Notes under the pieces: generated by a model
Seen by the model: the letters and a program-made list of their open reading frames with translations, nothing else
What the model was told of the DNA's origin: nothing
The model's database searches: none
Shown here: positions 6,911 through 14,804 of the stretch, piece by piece
Numbering within the stretch: the first letter of the stretch is position 1
Layout: every line of letters begins with the position of its first letter
Made by a program: the position numbers and the translations under genes
From: Oscillospiraceae bacterium
GTDB lineage: Bacteria; Bacillota; Clostridia; Oscillospirales; Oscillospiraceae
Assembly (NCBI GenBank): GCA_017440065.1
Contig: JAFSHY010000144.1
Coordinates: forward strand, 1-32,649
Reading direction: 5' to 3'
DNA: 32,649 bases

Positions 6911-9247
6911 CTAATCTCTTGCCGTCACGTCGGTGAGCTCCGCCGTGACCACCGTTCCGAACGCCACAGGCGTTCCGGAAGGGATATCCTGACCGGTGAC
7001 GATCACATCACCGGATGCTGTCATTTCCGCGCCAACGGTCTGCAGGTAAAGTCCCGCATCCGCCAGTATGTTTGCCGCCTCCAAGGCGGTGAGTCCCTCC
7101 AGCGAAGGGACATCGGTCAGTTCCTGCGGTGCCTGCCCTTCCGTATAGAGCAGCACGGAAGAACCGCCCGGGATCTCCGCACCGGCTTTGGGGATCTGAT
7201 CGGTGATCTTTTCTCCGCTGCCTCGCAGTTCATAGCTCAGCCCCTGTTCCCGCAGCAGCGCAGCGGCTTCCCGCTCCGTCATGCCGCAGACATCGGGCAT
7301 TTCCACATTGATTCGTTCAAGATCGCCCTCCGCGTATTGCGCACCGACGCCCAGATAGGGCAGCACATCGGAAAGCACCTCCCGCACCGTGGGCGCAGCC
7401 ATCTGTCCACCCGAAATATAGATCCCGGATTCCTGCGAGGGTGTATCGAGGGCAACCAATATAATATACTGCGGATCGTCGATCGGTGCAACCCCCACAA
7501 AGGAAACAATACGATCCTTAACGGGCTGACCGTTCTCATCCAGCACGTCGATCTTTTCGGAAGTACCGGTCTTGCCGCCGATGCGGTAGCCGATCACCTG
7601 CGCATTTTTTGCCGTTCCCTCTGAGACCACACTTTCCATCAGCACGCGCATGGTTTCCGAGGTCTTCTCGCTGATGACCTGCCGCAGCACGGTCGGCTCC
7701 GTGTGGGAGATGAGATTTCCGTCACTGTCCAGCACGTCGCTGACGAGATAGGGCTGCAGCACATAGCCGCCGTTGACCACCGCCGCGATGGCGCGCACCA
7801 GCTGCAGCGGTGTGACCTTGAAGGTCTGCCCGAAGGCGCCCGAGGTCAGCGAGGCATAGCTGTTTTCCGCCGTCAGCAGCGATTTTTCAAAGAAGAAGCC
7901 GCTGCCTTCGCCGTAAAGATCGATGCCCGTCTTCTCCGTCAGCCCGAAGGCTTTGACATACTCATAAAAGGCTTCGCCGCCAAGGCGGATGCCGATATCC
8001 GCAAAGGCAATGTTGCAGGAGTTCTGCAGTGCCTGCGCGGTGGACTGGCTGCCGTGTCCCGCGGAACGCCAGCAGTGGAGGGGCTTGCTTCTGCCCGCTA
8101 TGGCGGTGCTGCCGCCGCAGAAAAAGCTGCTGCCCATGGTAACGGTGCCTTCTTCCAGCGCGGCTGCCAGCGTGATGGTCTTAAAGGTGGAACCCGGCTC
8201 GTAGCCGTCCGAGGTGCAGCGGTTCCGCCATTGGGTCTGCCGCGCGTCCGCGAGGGCCTGCAGGTAGGCGTTTTGTGCCGCCTCATAAGCCGCGGTTCCT
8301 TCGGGAAGCGCATCCCGCTCCGCTTTGAGGGCTTCGGCCTCTGCCGCGGCATCGGGGTCACAGATCTCGAGATACTGATTGGGATCGTAGCCGCCCAGCG
8401 TAGACATGGCCAGAATACCGCCCGTATTGACATCCATCACGATGCCGAAGGCACCCTTCTGAATGTCATACTTGGCAATGGCGTTTTCCATGGCCTTTTC
8501 CAGATAATACTGCACCGTGGTATCAAGGGTCAGCACAAGGCTTTTCCCGTCCTCAGCGCTGTAGTAGGTCTCATAGGGATAGAGCATCTCGGAATCACCG
8601 GCACCGCGGGTGCGGATGATCTCCCCCGCCTTCCCGCTCAGAACGGAATCGTAGCGGGCTTCCAGCCCTTCCGCTCCCGCATTGTCGGCATTCACAAAGC
8701 CGATCAGCTGGGAAGCCAGCGTGCTGTAGGGGTAATAACGTTTGGAATCGGGCTCCAGATAGACGCCCGTGATCTGATGCTCATTGAGAAAGGCGCGCAC
8801 AAGATCCGCTTCTTCGGCAGAGATCCTGCGCCGTATCACCTTATAATACTTTGTGGTATCCGCAGCCTGCTGCAGAACGAATTCTTCGCTTACGCCGAGG
8901 ATCTGCGAGAGGCCCCTTGCCACCAGTTCCGGATCTTCTCCCGCTGCCGCCAGACCGTTGGGATCGAGGAAGACATTTTCCACCGTGGCGGAAACGGCAA
9001 GGATATTCATGTTACGGTCATATATCGTTCCGCGGGATGCCGTGATCACTGTGCTGCGGGTCTGACTTTCCACTGCCAGTTCCTCATAGCGGTCATGCTG
9101 CCCGATCATCAAGCTGCACAAGGTAGCCGCCAGCGGAAGAAAAGCAAGAATGCCACACACTACCAGTAAGATAAATGTGCGGCTGAGCAATGCCCGGTTC
9201 GACCGATCCCGTTCCGGCTGCGGAACGGCTTTATTTCGCATTTTCAT
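6911..9247 (-). CDS. ftsI: Class B penicillin-binding protein (FtsI/SpoVD type) with two PASTA domains
   Basis: This is the septal peptidoglycan transpeptidase, anchored by one helix (about 24-48) with its catalytic part outside. In order it has a dimerisation/pedestal domain with RGTIYDRN (72-79), the transpeptidase domain with STFK (353-356, nucleophile Ser353), SCN (410-412) and KTG (559-561), then two PASTA repeats (about 647-704 and 711-772). The 778 residues are longer than typical because of the PASTA tail and a charged, alanine-rich insertion (about 291-340) just before the active-site serine. The ATG at 9247 opens the frame, but the in-frame ATG at 9241 has better spacing from the weak AGG ribosome site. 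FtsI, PbpB and SpoVD are hard to separate; two PASTA units resemble B. subtilis PbpB. Confidence 0.93.
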   Translation of the reverse strand: MKMRNKAVPQPERDRSNRALLSRTFILLVVCGILAFLPLAATLCSLMIGQHDRYEELAVESQTRSTVITASRGTIYDRNMNILAVSATVENVFLDPNGLAAAGEDPELVARGLSQILGVSEEFVLQQAADTTKYYKVIRRRISAEEADLVRAFLNEHQITGVYLEPDSKRYYPYSTLASQLIGFVNADNAGAEGLEARYDSVLSGKAGEIIRTRGAGDSEMLYPYETYYSAEDGKSLVLTLDTTVQYYLEKAMENAIAKYDIQKGAFGIVMDVNTGGILAMSTLGGYDPNQYLEICDPDAAAEAEALKAERDALPEGTAAYEAAQNAYLQALADARQTQWRNRCTSDGYEPGSTFKTITLAAALEEGTVTMGSSFFCGGSTAIAGRSKPLHCWRSAGHGSQSTAQALQNSCNIAFADIGIRLGGEAFYEYVKAFGLTEKTGIDLYGEGSGFFFEKSLLTAENSYASLTSGAFGQTFKVTPLQLVRAIAAVVNGGYVLQPYLVSDVLDSDGNLISHTEPTVLRQVISEKTSETMRVLMESVVSEGTAKNAQVIGYRIGGKTGTSEKIDVLDENGQPVKDRIVSFVGVAPIDDPQYIILVALDTPSQESGIYISGGQMAAPTVREVLSDVLPYLGVGAQYAEGDLERINVEMPDVCGMTEREAAALLREQGLSYELRGSGEKITDQIPKAGAEIPGGSSVLLYTEGQAPQELTDVPSLEGLTALEAANILADAGLYLQTVGAEMTASGDVIVTGQDIPSGTPVAFGTVVTAELTDVTARD

Positions 9248-9268
9248 ACCTGTTCACGATCCGTTTCT

Positions 9269-9301
9269 ACAGTAGGATAAGCGTTCTGCTATCCATACTG
9301 T
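9269..9301 (-). repeat. Imperfect inverted repeat in the ftsL-ftsI gap
   Basis: In the 64-base gap between ftsL and ftsI, ACAGTATGGATAGC and GCTTATCCTACTGT form an imperfect hairpin with bulged bases around a 5-base loop. It has no U-run, so it is not a terminator. It might affect processing or stability of the dcw messenger. Its role is not known. Confidence 0.35.
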
Positions 9302-9311
9302 ATGAGCATGA

Positions 9312-9827
9312 TCAGGAAAGGTATTCCAAAAATTCCCGGATACTGCTTCGGATGGCGGTAAACACCGTGGCAAATACATTGCCGTGTTCCGCCGGCGTTA
9401 CGTCGGCATGATCCGCGCCGCAGAGATCCAGATAAACGATCTCCGCCTGCGTGATGCGGTGCATGCCCATTTCTTCTGCCCGCTGACTCAGCGAAAGCAT
9501 ATCCTTCTGGCTTTCATAGATGCCTTCCAGTCTGCCGCGGGTCTCTTCCAGCTCCGTCAGCTGCGCTTCCAGCGAAGCGATCTCCCGCTCCGTTTCGTAG
9601 ATGCGGACCTGGCAGAATACGATCAGCACCGCCAAAAAGGCCAAAACGGCAATGCCCAGCACCGTGACGGGAGAGATGCGTTCTCCGGTACGTACGGGCT
9701 GGGCCTCAGGAGCATACCGCTCCTCGGGCAGGATGACCCGTGTCCGCTGCTGTCTGCGGACGTCATAGGCAGCGGAGCCGCTGACGCGATAATTCAGTTT
9801 TCTATCGCGGTCATGGTATGCTGCCAT
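9312..9827 (-). CDS. ftsL: FtsL-like bitopic cell division protein
   Basis: FtsL-type proteins pair with FtsQ/DivIB and DivIC/FtsB and activate FtsW-FtsI. The 171 residues have a basic, arginine-rich cytoplasmic N-terminus (1-50), one hydrophobic helix (about 53-73, ISPVTVLGIAVLAFLAVLIV) and a heptad-like coiled coil (about 77-105). The C-terminal tail begins AEEMGMHR, similar to the LGM segment of the FtsL/DivIC superfamily. Sequence conservation is poor, so the call leans on topology and its slot between rsmH and ftsI. I prefer the ATG at 9827: GAGAAAGG lies nine bases before it, whereas it abuts the alternative ATG at 9836. Confidence 0.85.
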   Translation of the reverse strand: MAAYHDRDRKLNYRVSGSAAYDVRRQQRTRVILPEERYAPEAQPVRTGERISPVTVLGIAVLAFLAVLIVFCQVRIYETEREIASLEAQLTELEETRGRLEGIYESQKDMLSLSQRAEEMGMHRITQAEIVYLDLCGADHADVTPAEHGNVFATVFTAIRSSIREFLEYLS

Positions 9828-9842
9828 TCCGGTCATCCTTTC

Positions 9843-10775
9843 TCAGAGTTTTTCAGCTACACGAAGCTTGGCGCTTCTCGCCCTCGGGTTCTCCTCCAGC
9901 TCTTTCGCGCCGGAGATAATGGGCTTTCTGGTAACCAGCTTGATCTGCGGCTTCTTTCCGCAGACGCAGATGGGAAATTCGGGCGGACAGGTGCAGCCCT
10001 TGGCCGCCTGCTGCATGGCGCTCTTGACGATGCGGTCTTCCAGCGAATGGAAGGTGATCACCGCCAGTCTGCCGCCCTTGCGAAGGCGCGGGATCGCGGC
10101 CTCCATCATACGGGAAACGGCGCCCAGTTCGTCATTGACGGCGATACGGATCGCCTGAAAGCTGCGCTTCGCGGGATGCTGCTTTTCACGCAGCGCCTGC
10201 GGCGGCATGGCGCTGCGGATCACATCCGTCAGTTCCAGCGTGGTCTCGATGGGCTTTTCTGCCCTGCGGCGGTCAATGGCCGCGGCGATCTGCGGCGCGT
10301 AGCGCTCCTCGCCGTATTCATACAGGATCCGCTTGAGTTCGGATCTGTCCCAGGTGTTGACAACGTCCCACGCGCTCAGCGCGTCCTGACGGTTCATGCG
10401 CATATCCAGCGGCGCATCCGCCATATAGGAGAAGCCCCGCTCCGCGTCATCCAGCTGCGGAGAGGAAACACCGAGGTCAAACAGCATGCCGTCGATCTGA
10501 TCCAGCCCCAGCTCGTCCAGCACGGCCGCGATCTCGCTGAAATTGGAATGCACCAGCGTGACCCGATCCTTGTAGGGAGCAAGGCGCTCGCCTGCGGCCT
10601 TCAGCGCCACCTGATCGCGGTCTACGCCGATGAGCCGCCCCGTGGTCAGCCGCTTCACGATCTCCGAAGAATGACCCGCTCCGCCCAGCGTACCGTCCAG
10701 ATAGATGCCGTCCTCGCGGATGTTGAGCCCCTCGATGCATTCATCGAGCAATACCGATTTATGTGAAAATTCCAT
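9843..10775 (-). CDS. rsmH: 16S rRNA (cytosine-1402 N4)-methyltransferase RsmH (MraW)
   Basis: RsmH methylates N4 of C1402 in the P-site region of 16S rRNA using S-adenosylmethionine. The 310 residues match family length. They include HKSVLLDECIEGL near the N-terminus, the SAM-binding motif DGTLGGAGHS (27-36), LFDLGVSSPQLDDAERGFSY and the C-terminal ITFHSLEDRIVK. The ATG at 10775 shares one base with the mraZ stop (TGATG), the standard mraZ-rsmH coupling. The partner enzyme for the same nucleotide, RsmI, is encoded at 14805-15635 in this window. Confidence 0.97.
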   Translation of the reverse strand: MEFSHKSVLLDECIEGLNIREDGIYLDGTLGGAGHSSEIVKRLTTGRLIGVDRDQVALKAAGERLAPYKDRVTLVHSNFSEIAAVLDELGLDQIDGMLFDLGVSSPQLDDAERGFSYMADAPLDMRMNRQDALSAWDVVNTWDRSELKRILYEYGEERYAPQIAAAIDRRRAEKPIETTLELTDVIRSAMPPQALREKQHPAKRSFQAIRIAVNDELGAVSRMMEAAIPRLRKGGRLAVITFHSLEDRIVKSAMQQAAKGCTCPPEFPICVCGKKPQIKLVTRKPIISGAKELEENPRARSAKLRVAEKL

Positions 10776-11191
10776 CAGAAGTTCAGTTCCTCCATGACAG
10801 CCTTCAGATTCTCGGGCGTCAGCATTTCCGCCTCAAGCTTCCGATAGGTTTCCGTATTCCAGATCTCCGCGCGGTTGCCGAGGCCGATGAAGGTGACCGA
10901 CTGCTCGATCCCCGCATAGCCGCGCAGCTCCGCGGGCAGCAGGAATCTGCCCTGCTTATCCGGCTCGCACTTGGCAGCGTTGGCAAAGAGGAAGCGCATT
11001 TTGGTGGATTGGGAAATGGGCATGGCCGCGAACTTTTCCAGGATCGCGTTCCAGTCCTGCTCCGTATAAACGGAAAGGCAGTGATCCAGACCCAGCGTAA
11101 CATAGAAGGCATCGCCCAGTTCCGCACGCAGCTTGGCGGGAACAAACACTCTTCCCTTGGGGTCCAGCAGATGCTCGTATCTTCCGTACAT
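10775..11191 (-). CDS. mraZ: Transcriptional regulator MraZ
   Basis: MraZ is a nucleoid-associated repressor of its own dcw operon; it binds arrays of short direct repeats in the promoter as a ring-shaped oligomer. The 138 residues contain the two SpoVT/AbrB-like halves, each with the DxxxR signature (D10-R14 in DPKGRVFVP and D78-R82 in DKQGRFLLP). I chose the ATG at 11191, preceded by AAAGGAG seven bases upstream, because the protein then starts with the family-typical MYGRYEHLLDPKGR. An in-frame extension upstream would run through the operator repeats. It is first in the dcw operon and overlaps rsmH by one base. Confidence 0.96.
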   Translation of the reverse strand: MYGRYEHLLDPKGRVFVPAKLRAELGDAFYVTLGLDHCLSVYTEQDWNAILEKFAAMPISQSTKMRFLFANAAKCEPDKQGRFLLPAELRGYAGIEQSVTFIGLGNRAEIWNTETYRKLEAEMLTPENLKAVMEELNF

Positions 11192-11200
11192 GGGCTCACT

Positions 11201-11240
11201 CCTTTCCACTTTGCTCATTTTCGCTCCACTTTGCTCCACT
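11201..11240 (-). promoter_or_regulatory. MraZ box array (four 10-bp direct repeats)
   Basis: Four contiguous decamers read on the minus strand: AGTGGAGCAA, AGTGGAGCGA, AAATGAGCAA, AGTGGAAAGG. The 10-bp period and TGG(A/G) core match known MraZ-binding repeats, and they lie between the predicted start site and mraZ itself. The last unit runs into the mraZ ribosome site. The third unit has lost the TGG core (ATG instead). Confidence 0.88.
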
Positions 11241-11248
11241 TAGTTACC

Positions 11249-11276
11249 ATTATAACGGTTTCCTTGAAAAAAGCAA
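11249..11276 (-). promoter_or_regulatory. Promoter of the dcw operon (mraZ)
   Basis: A perfect -10 TATAAT (11254-11249) lies 16 bases from a weaker -35 TTGCTT (11276-11271). Initiation would fall near 11242, so the MraZ boxes start almost at +1. This is the only strong promoter seen upstream of the nine-gene-plus cluster. Confidence 0.8.
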
Positions 11277-11288
11277 GAGGAATTCCTC
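11265..11288 (-). terminator. Possible weak terminator of clpC overlapping the mraZ promoter
   Basis: Downstream of clpC the minus strand reads GAGG-AATT-CCTC, extendable by GC pairs with a two-base bulge, followed by GCTTTTTTC. The stem is short and the U-run coincides with the mraZ -35 region. The palindrome AGGAATTCCT could equally be a protein site. No better terminator for clpC was found. Confidence 0.35.
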
Positions 11289-11367
11289 GCAGAAGCAGCC
11301 CTTTTATACGGATTTCGGATGGATCCTCACAGATTCACTTTCATTTTCAAACTTTTGTTTTATTCTT

Positions 11368-13686
11368 TCACTCCTGTTTCAGCAGGAGTTCATCTTCCTG
11401 CACGGTAAGGACGCATCGGGCTGCACCCTCCTCCAGCAGCAGCTTTGCCAGCGGATCCTCCACATCGCGCTGAATGCTGTGGCGCAGCTCTCTTGCCCCG
11501 CCCGCGAGGGCGCACCGGTCGGCGAACCACTCCGCCGCCTCCGTGCCGAAGGTGAGAAGGCAGCCCGCGTGCTTCGCCCTTTGCTGTGTTTCCGTCAGCA
11601 GCCGTTCCGCGATCCGTACCAGCGAATCTCGCTCCAGAGGACGGAATACCGCCACCGCGTCGATCCTTCCGAGAAATTCGGGAGAGAAGGTCTGCCGCAG
11701 AGCCGCCGTCACACGGCTTTCCTTTCCCTGCGGCACAAAACCAAGGCTGGCGCCGCCCTGTTCTCTGCTGCCCGCATTGGAGGTCATCACGATCAGCGTA
11801 TTCTTAAAGTCCACCCGTCTGCCCTCCGAATCCGTCAGTATACCGTCCTCGAGGATCTGCAGCAGCAGACCCGTGACATCGGGATGGGCTTTTTCCAGCT
11901 CGTCCAGCAGGATCAGGCTGTAGGGCTTTCGCCGCACCTGTTCCGTCAGTTCGCCGCCTTCTCCATGCCCCACATAGCCCGGAGGCGCACCGATCAGACG
12001 GGATACGGCATGGCGTTCCATATATTCGGACATATCAAACCGCAGCATGGCATCGCGGCTGCCGTAGACCGCCTCTGCCAGCGCACGGCAAAGCTCCGTC
12101 TTTCCCACGCCCGTCGGGCCTGTAAAGAGCAGGGATGCCACAGGCCTTCTGTGATCCGAAAGCCCGGATCTGCCGCGGCGCACCGCGTTGGCCGTCATGC
12201 GGATGGCCTCTTCCTGTCCGATCACCGTCTGTCCCAGCCGTTCCTCCAACCGCAGCAGCCGATCCTTTTCCGAGCCTGTCAGCCGTTCCGCGGGGATGCC
12301 TGTTTTCTTCGCGATCAGCCGCAGCAGATGTTCCTCGCCCACGGCAGGACGCCCGCGGGTCTGCCTTGCCGTGCGGAGCCTGTCCCGCAGCTCCGCCGCC
12401 TGTTCAAAGCGGCTCTGTCGGATCGCCTGCTCCAGCTCCTGCTCCAGCTGCGCGGGATCGGGAGAAGCGGGGCGGCTGAGCCTGTTTTTCAGTTCCTCCG
12501 TCCGCAATGCCGAAGCGCTCTCATCCAGAAGGTCCAGCGCCTTATCGGGTAAAAAACGATCCGTCAGATATCTTTTGGAAAGGCGGATGGACGCGGACAG
12601 CGCTTCATCGGAGATCGTCAGTCTGTGGTGCCGCTCCAGCCCGGGCCGCAGTCCGCGCAGAATCGCCAGAGTCTGTTCGTCCGTCGGCTCCCGCACCGTC
12701 ACGGAGCGGAAGCGTCTGTCCAGCGCAGCATCCTTTTCGATATATTTCCGGTATTCCGCCGTGGTGGTTGCACCGATCATCTGGATCTCGCCGCGTCCCA
12801 GCGCGGGCTTCATGATATTGGCGGCGTCGATGGCGCCCTCGGCAGAGCCTGCCCCGACGATGGTGTGCAGCTCATCCACAAAGAGGATGATATTGCCTGC
12901 CCGACGAACCTCCGCGATGATATCACGGATACGCTCCTCAAATTCCCCGCGGTACTTCGTACCCGCCACAAGGCTTGCCATATCCAGCGAAAGCACCCGT
13001 TTCCCCAGAATGGCTTCCGGTACCTGTCCCGCCGCGATACGCTGCGCCAGCCCCTCCACGATAGCCGTTTTTCCCACACCCGGTTCGCCGATCAGTGCGG
13101 GATTGTTCTTGTTTTTCCGGCTCAAAATCTCGATCACGGTGGTGATCTCCTCTTCTCTTCCTATAACGGTCTCCGTCTGTTTTTCCGTCAGATCCACGCT
13201 GAACTGATCCAGCAGTTTCATAGGCTCTCTCCTTTTTTTCATTTCTTCCCTGCTGCGCAGGCTTAGATATACCTCCGAAAACACGAGGTCGGGATCGAGG
13301 CCGTATTCCCGCAGGATCACCGCCGCCGCGCTTTCCTCCGTTCGGCTCACCGCCAGCAGGATATGCTCGGGGCAGATCTGCCTGCGCCCCATGCGCTTCA
13401 TCTCCTGCCATGCCGTATGGAGGATCCCGCGGGCTTCCTCCGTCAGCCCCTGCGGAAGCTGCGCCGTCACATCGCCTGTGCCGTGCCGCCGCACCAGACT
13501 TCCGCGCACCGATTCCGCCTCCAGCCCCGACCAGCGGAGCAGCCTTCCCGAAAGGGACTGTACCGATTCCGTCAGCGCCAGCAGCAGATGCTCGCTGCCC
13601 ACATAGCTGTGTCCCAGCGCCATGGCCTGCAGCCTGGCCTGCCGCAGCAGCCGCTCACTTTGAACGCTGTAGATCCGTTTCTGCAT
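11368..13686 (-). CDS. clpC: ClpC-type AAA+ unfoldase (ClpA/ClpB family)
   Basis: This ATP-driven protein unfoldase is expected to feed substrates to ClpP. Of 772 residues, 1-145 form the double Clp-N repeat and NBD1 follows with Walker A GEPGVGKT (200-207) and Walker B ILFVDE (267-272). A short middle region holds a UVR-like helix pair (about 416-440, [15 protein letters not shown]), and NBD2 has GPTGVGKT (523-530) and LILLDE (591-596). The tripeptide LGF (648-650) is the loop used for ClpP docking, which argues against ClpB. The usual ctsR-mcsA-mcsB neighbours are absent. I chose the ATG at 13686, with GGGAGGGT just upstream and a family-like N-terminus. It is divergent from the ferredoxin gene. 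Confidence 0.93.
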   Translation of the reverse strand: MQKRIYSVQSERLLRQARLQAMALGHSYVGSEHLLLALTESVQSLSGRLLRWSGLEAESVRGSLVRRHGTGDVTAQLPQGLTEEARGILHTAWQEMKRMGRRQICPEHILLAVSRTEESAAAVILREYGLDPDLVFSEVYLSLRSREEMKKRREPMKLLDQFSVDLTEKQTETVIGREEEITTVIEILSRKNKNNPALIGEPGVGKTAIVEGLAQRIAAGQVPEAILGKRVLSLDMASLVAGTKYRGEFEERIRDIIAEVRRAGNIILFVDELHTIVGAGSAEGAIDAANIMKPALGRGEIQMIGATTTAEYRKYIEKDAALDRRFRSVTVREPTDEQTLAILRGLRPGLERHHRLTISDEALSASIRLSKRYLTDRFLPDKALDLLDESASALRTEELKNRLSRPASPDPAQLEQELEQAIRQSRFEQAAELRDRLRTARQTRGRPAVGEEHLLRLIAKKTGIPAERLTGSEKDRLLRLEERLGQTVIGQEEAIRMTANAVRRGRSGLSDHRRPVASLLFTGPTGVGKTELCRALAEAVYGSRDAMLRFDMSEYMERHAVSRLIGAPPGYVGHGEGGELTEQVRRKPYSLILLDELEKAHPDVTGLLLQILEDGILTDSEGRRVDFKNTLIVMTSNAGSREQGGASLGFVPQGKESRVTAALRQTFSPEFLGRIDAVAVFRPLERDSLVRIAERLLTETQQRAKHAGCLLTFGTEAAEWFADRCALAGGARELRHSIQRDVEDPLAKLLLEEGAARCVLTVQEDELLLKQE

Positions 13687-13731
13687 ACCCTCCCGCCTTT
13701 CTTTTTGGGATTGTCGACGGCCGCCCGGAAA

Positions 13732-13759
13732 TTTATACAGAAAAAGAAGCATTTAACAA
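13732..13759 (-). promoter_or_regulatory. Predicted clpC promoter
   Basis: TTGTTA (13759-13754) and TATAAA (13737-13732) are separated by 16 bases on the minus strand. The -35 box directly abuts the -35 of the divergent ferredoxin promoter. No CtsR heptad repeat or CIRCE element is visible around it. Confidence 0.6.
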
Positions 13760-13787
13760 TTGCATTTTTCTGATTTCGTGCTAGAAT
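13760..13787 (+). promoter_or_regulatory. Predicted ferredoxin promoter
   Basis: TTGCAT (13760-13765) and TAGAAT (13782-13787) are separated by 16 bases. The transcript would start near 13794 and carry a 5' leader of about 55 bases that includes a hairpin. Confidence 0.65.
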
Positions 13788-13800
13788 GAACATGATACAG

Positions 13801-13824
13801 GCTTTCCCGCCGCTCTGGGAAAGC
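13801..13824 (+). promoter_or_regulatory. 5'-leader hairpin of the ferredoxin messenger
   Basis: GCTTTCCC (13801-13808) and GGGAAAGC (13817-13824) form a perfect 8-bp stem with an 8-base loop. It lies close to the predicted 5' end and before the very strong AAAGGAGGT ribosome site, a position typical of RNA-stabilising hairpins. That function is inferred. Confidence 0.6.
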
Positions 13825-13847
13825 AATCTTAAAGGAGGTACATACAC

Positions 13848-14018
13848 ATGGCATATGTTATTACTGATGCTTGCGCAAAGTGCGGTTCCTGCGCTGATGC
13901 TTGCCCCATGGAACTGATCACCGAAGGCGAAGACAAGTACGTCATCAATGCTGATGAGTGCGTCGGCTGCGGCTCCTGCGCAGACGCTTGCCCCATGGAA
14001 GCTATCGTTGAGGAATAA
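13848..14018 (+). CDS. Clostridial-type 2[4Fe-4S] ferredoxin
   Basis: This is a small soluble electron carrier of anaerobic metabolism (for example for pyruvate:ferredoxin oxidoreductase or hydrogenase). The 56-residue protein has two complete cluster motifs, CAKCGSCADACP and CVGCGSCADACP, so all eight cysteine ligands are present. The two halves share the identical stretch CGSCADACPME, showing the family's internal duplication unusually clearly. The start ATG (13848) follows AAAGGAGGT at good spacing. Codon choice and the strong ribosome site suggest high expression. It is a single-gene unit with its own promoter and strong terminator. Confidence 0.95.
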   Translation: MAYVITDACAKCGSCADACPMELITEGEDKYVINADECVGCGSCADACPMEAIVEE

Positions 14019-14031
14019 TTTCCCGCATAGC

Positions 14032-14067
14032 AACGGGCTTGTGCTTTGCACAAGCCCGTTTGTTTTT
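14032..14067 (+). terminator. Intrinsic terminator of the ferredoxin gene
   Basis: AACGGGCTTGTGC and GCACAAGCCCGTT form a perfect 13-bp stem around a TTT loop, followed by TGTTTTT. It begins 14 bases after the ferredoxin stop codon. Confidence 0.93.
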
Positions 14068-14091
14068 ACCTTTTGACTGACAGGAGTGCCT

Positions 14092-14802
14092 ATGGAAGAA
14101 CGAAAGTGGATCCGCTTTCCGAAGCTGCCGGATCAGTTCCCCCTCAGCACCGATTCCGTTCTGCTGGCGGATTTCGCCGCTCTGCGCGGCAAGGCCCGCG
14201 TAATGGATCTCGGCGCAGGCTGCGGAACGCTGGGGCTTCTGCTCTGCGCCTCGAATCCCGACTGCACCGCGGAAGGCCTTGAGCTGCAGCAGAATTCCGT
14301 CAATCAGGCGGAGGCGGTGATCCGTCTGAACGGGTTGCAGGAACGGGTGACGGTTTCGCAGGGCGACCTGCGGCAGATCCGAAGCCTGTATGCCGCCAAT
14401 TCCTTCGATGCCGTGCTATCCAACCCGCCCTACTTCCCCGCGGGACACGGCGCGAATGCCGCCGACGAAGCCCTTGCCATCGCAAGGACGGAGCTTTTCT
14501 GCACGCTGGAAGATGTCTGCGCCGCGGCTGCGTGGCTTCTGAAATTCGGCGCTCCTTTTTATCTTGTGCACAAGCCCGAACGGATGTGCGATCTTATGAA
14601 TGCCCTGCGGCAGAACCGGCTGGAACCGAAGCGGCTGCGCTTCGTCCGCCACAGTCCGTCCGCGATCCCCTCTCTGGTGCTGCTGGAAAGCAGATTGGGC
14701 GGCAAGCCCGGACTTTCCATGCTGCAGGATCTGATCCTGCATGAGAGCAGCGGAGCGGAAACATCGGAATACCGCAGGATCTACGGTTTGGAGGAATCTT
14801 AA
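14092..14802 (+). CDS. tRNA1(Val) A37 N6-methyltransferase-like protein (TrmN6/YabB family)
   Basis: This is a SAM-dependent class I N6-adenine methyltransferase; the family member YfiC/TrmN6 methylates A37 of tRNA-Val. The 236 residues carry the SAM loop VMDLGAGCGTLG (about 37-48) and the catalytic NPPY (111-114), preceded by the family-typical QFPLSTDSVLLADF. It is followed after two bases by rsmI, the same pairing as yabB-yabC in B. subtilis, which supports a role in RNA modification. I chose the ATG at 14092 because AGGAG lies five bases upstream; a GTG two codons earlier is too close to that site. The exact RNA target is inferred. No promoter is obvious in the short gap after the ferredoxin terminator. 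Confidence 0.85.
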   Translation: MEERKWIRFPKLPDQFPLSTDSVLLADFAALRGKARVMDLGAGCGTLGLLLCASNPDCTAEGLELQQNSVNQAEAVIRLNGLQERVTVSQGDLRQIRSLYAANSFDAVLSNPPYFPAGHGANAADEALAIARTELFCTLEDVCAAAAWLLKFGAPFYLVHKPERMCDLMNALRQNRLEPKRLRFVRHSPSAIPSLVLLESRLGGKPGLSMLQDLILHESSGAETSEYRRIYGLEES

Positions 14803-14804
14803 CT

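Noticed and set aside
7703..9169. Long + strand open frame opposite ftsI
   Set aside because: Shadow of the real PBP gene; the protein shows no known motif.
13687..13847. CtsR or CIRCE heat-shock operator for clpC
   Set aside because: No GGTCAAA-type direct repeat and no CIRCE inverted repeat found.
13829..14053. Minus-strand frame opposite the ferredoxin
   Set aside because: Its repeated segment (SMGQASAQEP twice) is only the mirror of the duplicated ferredoxin motifs.
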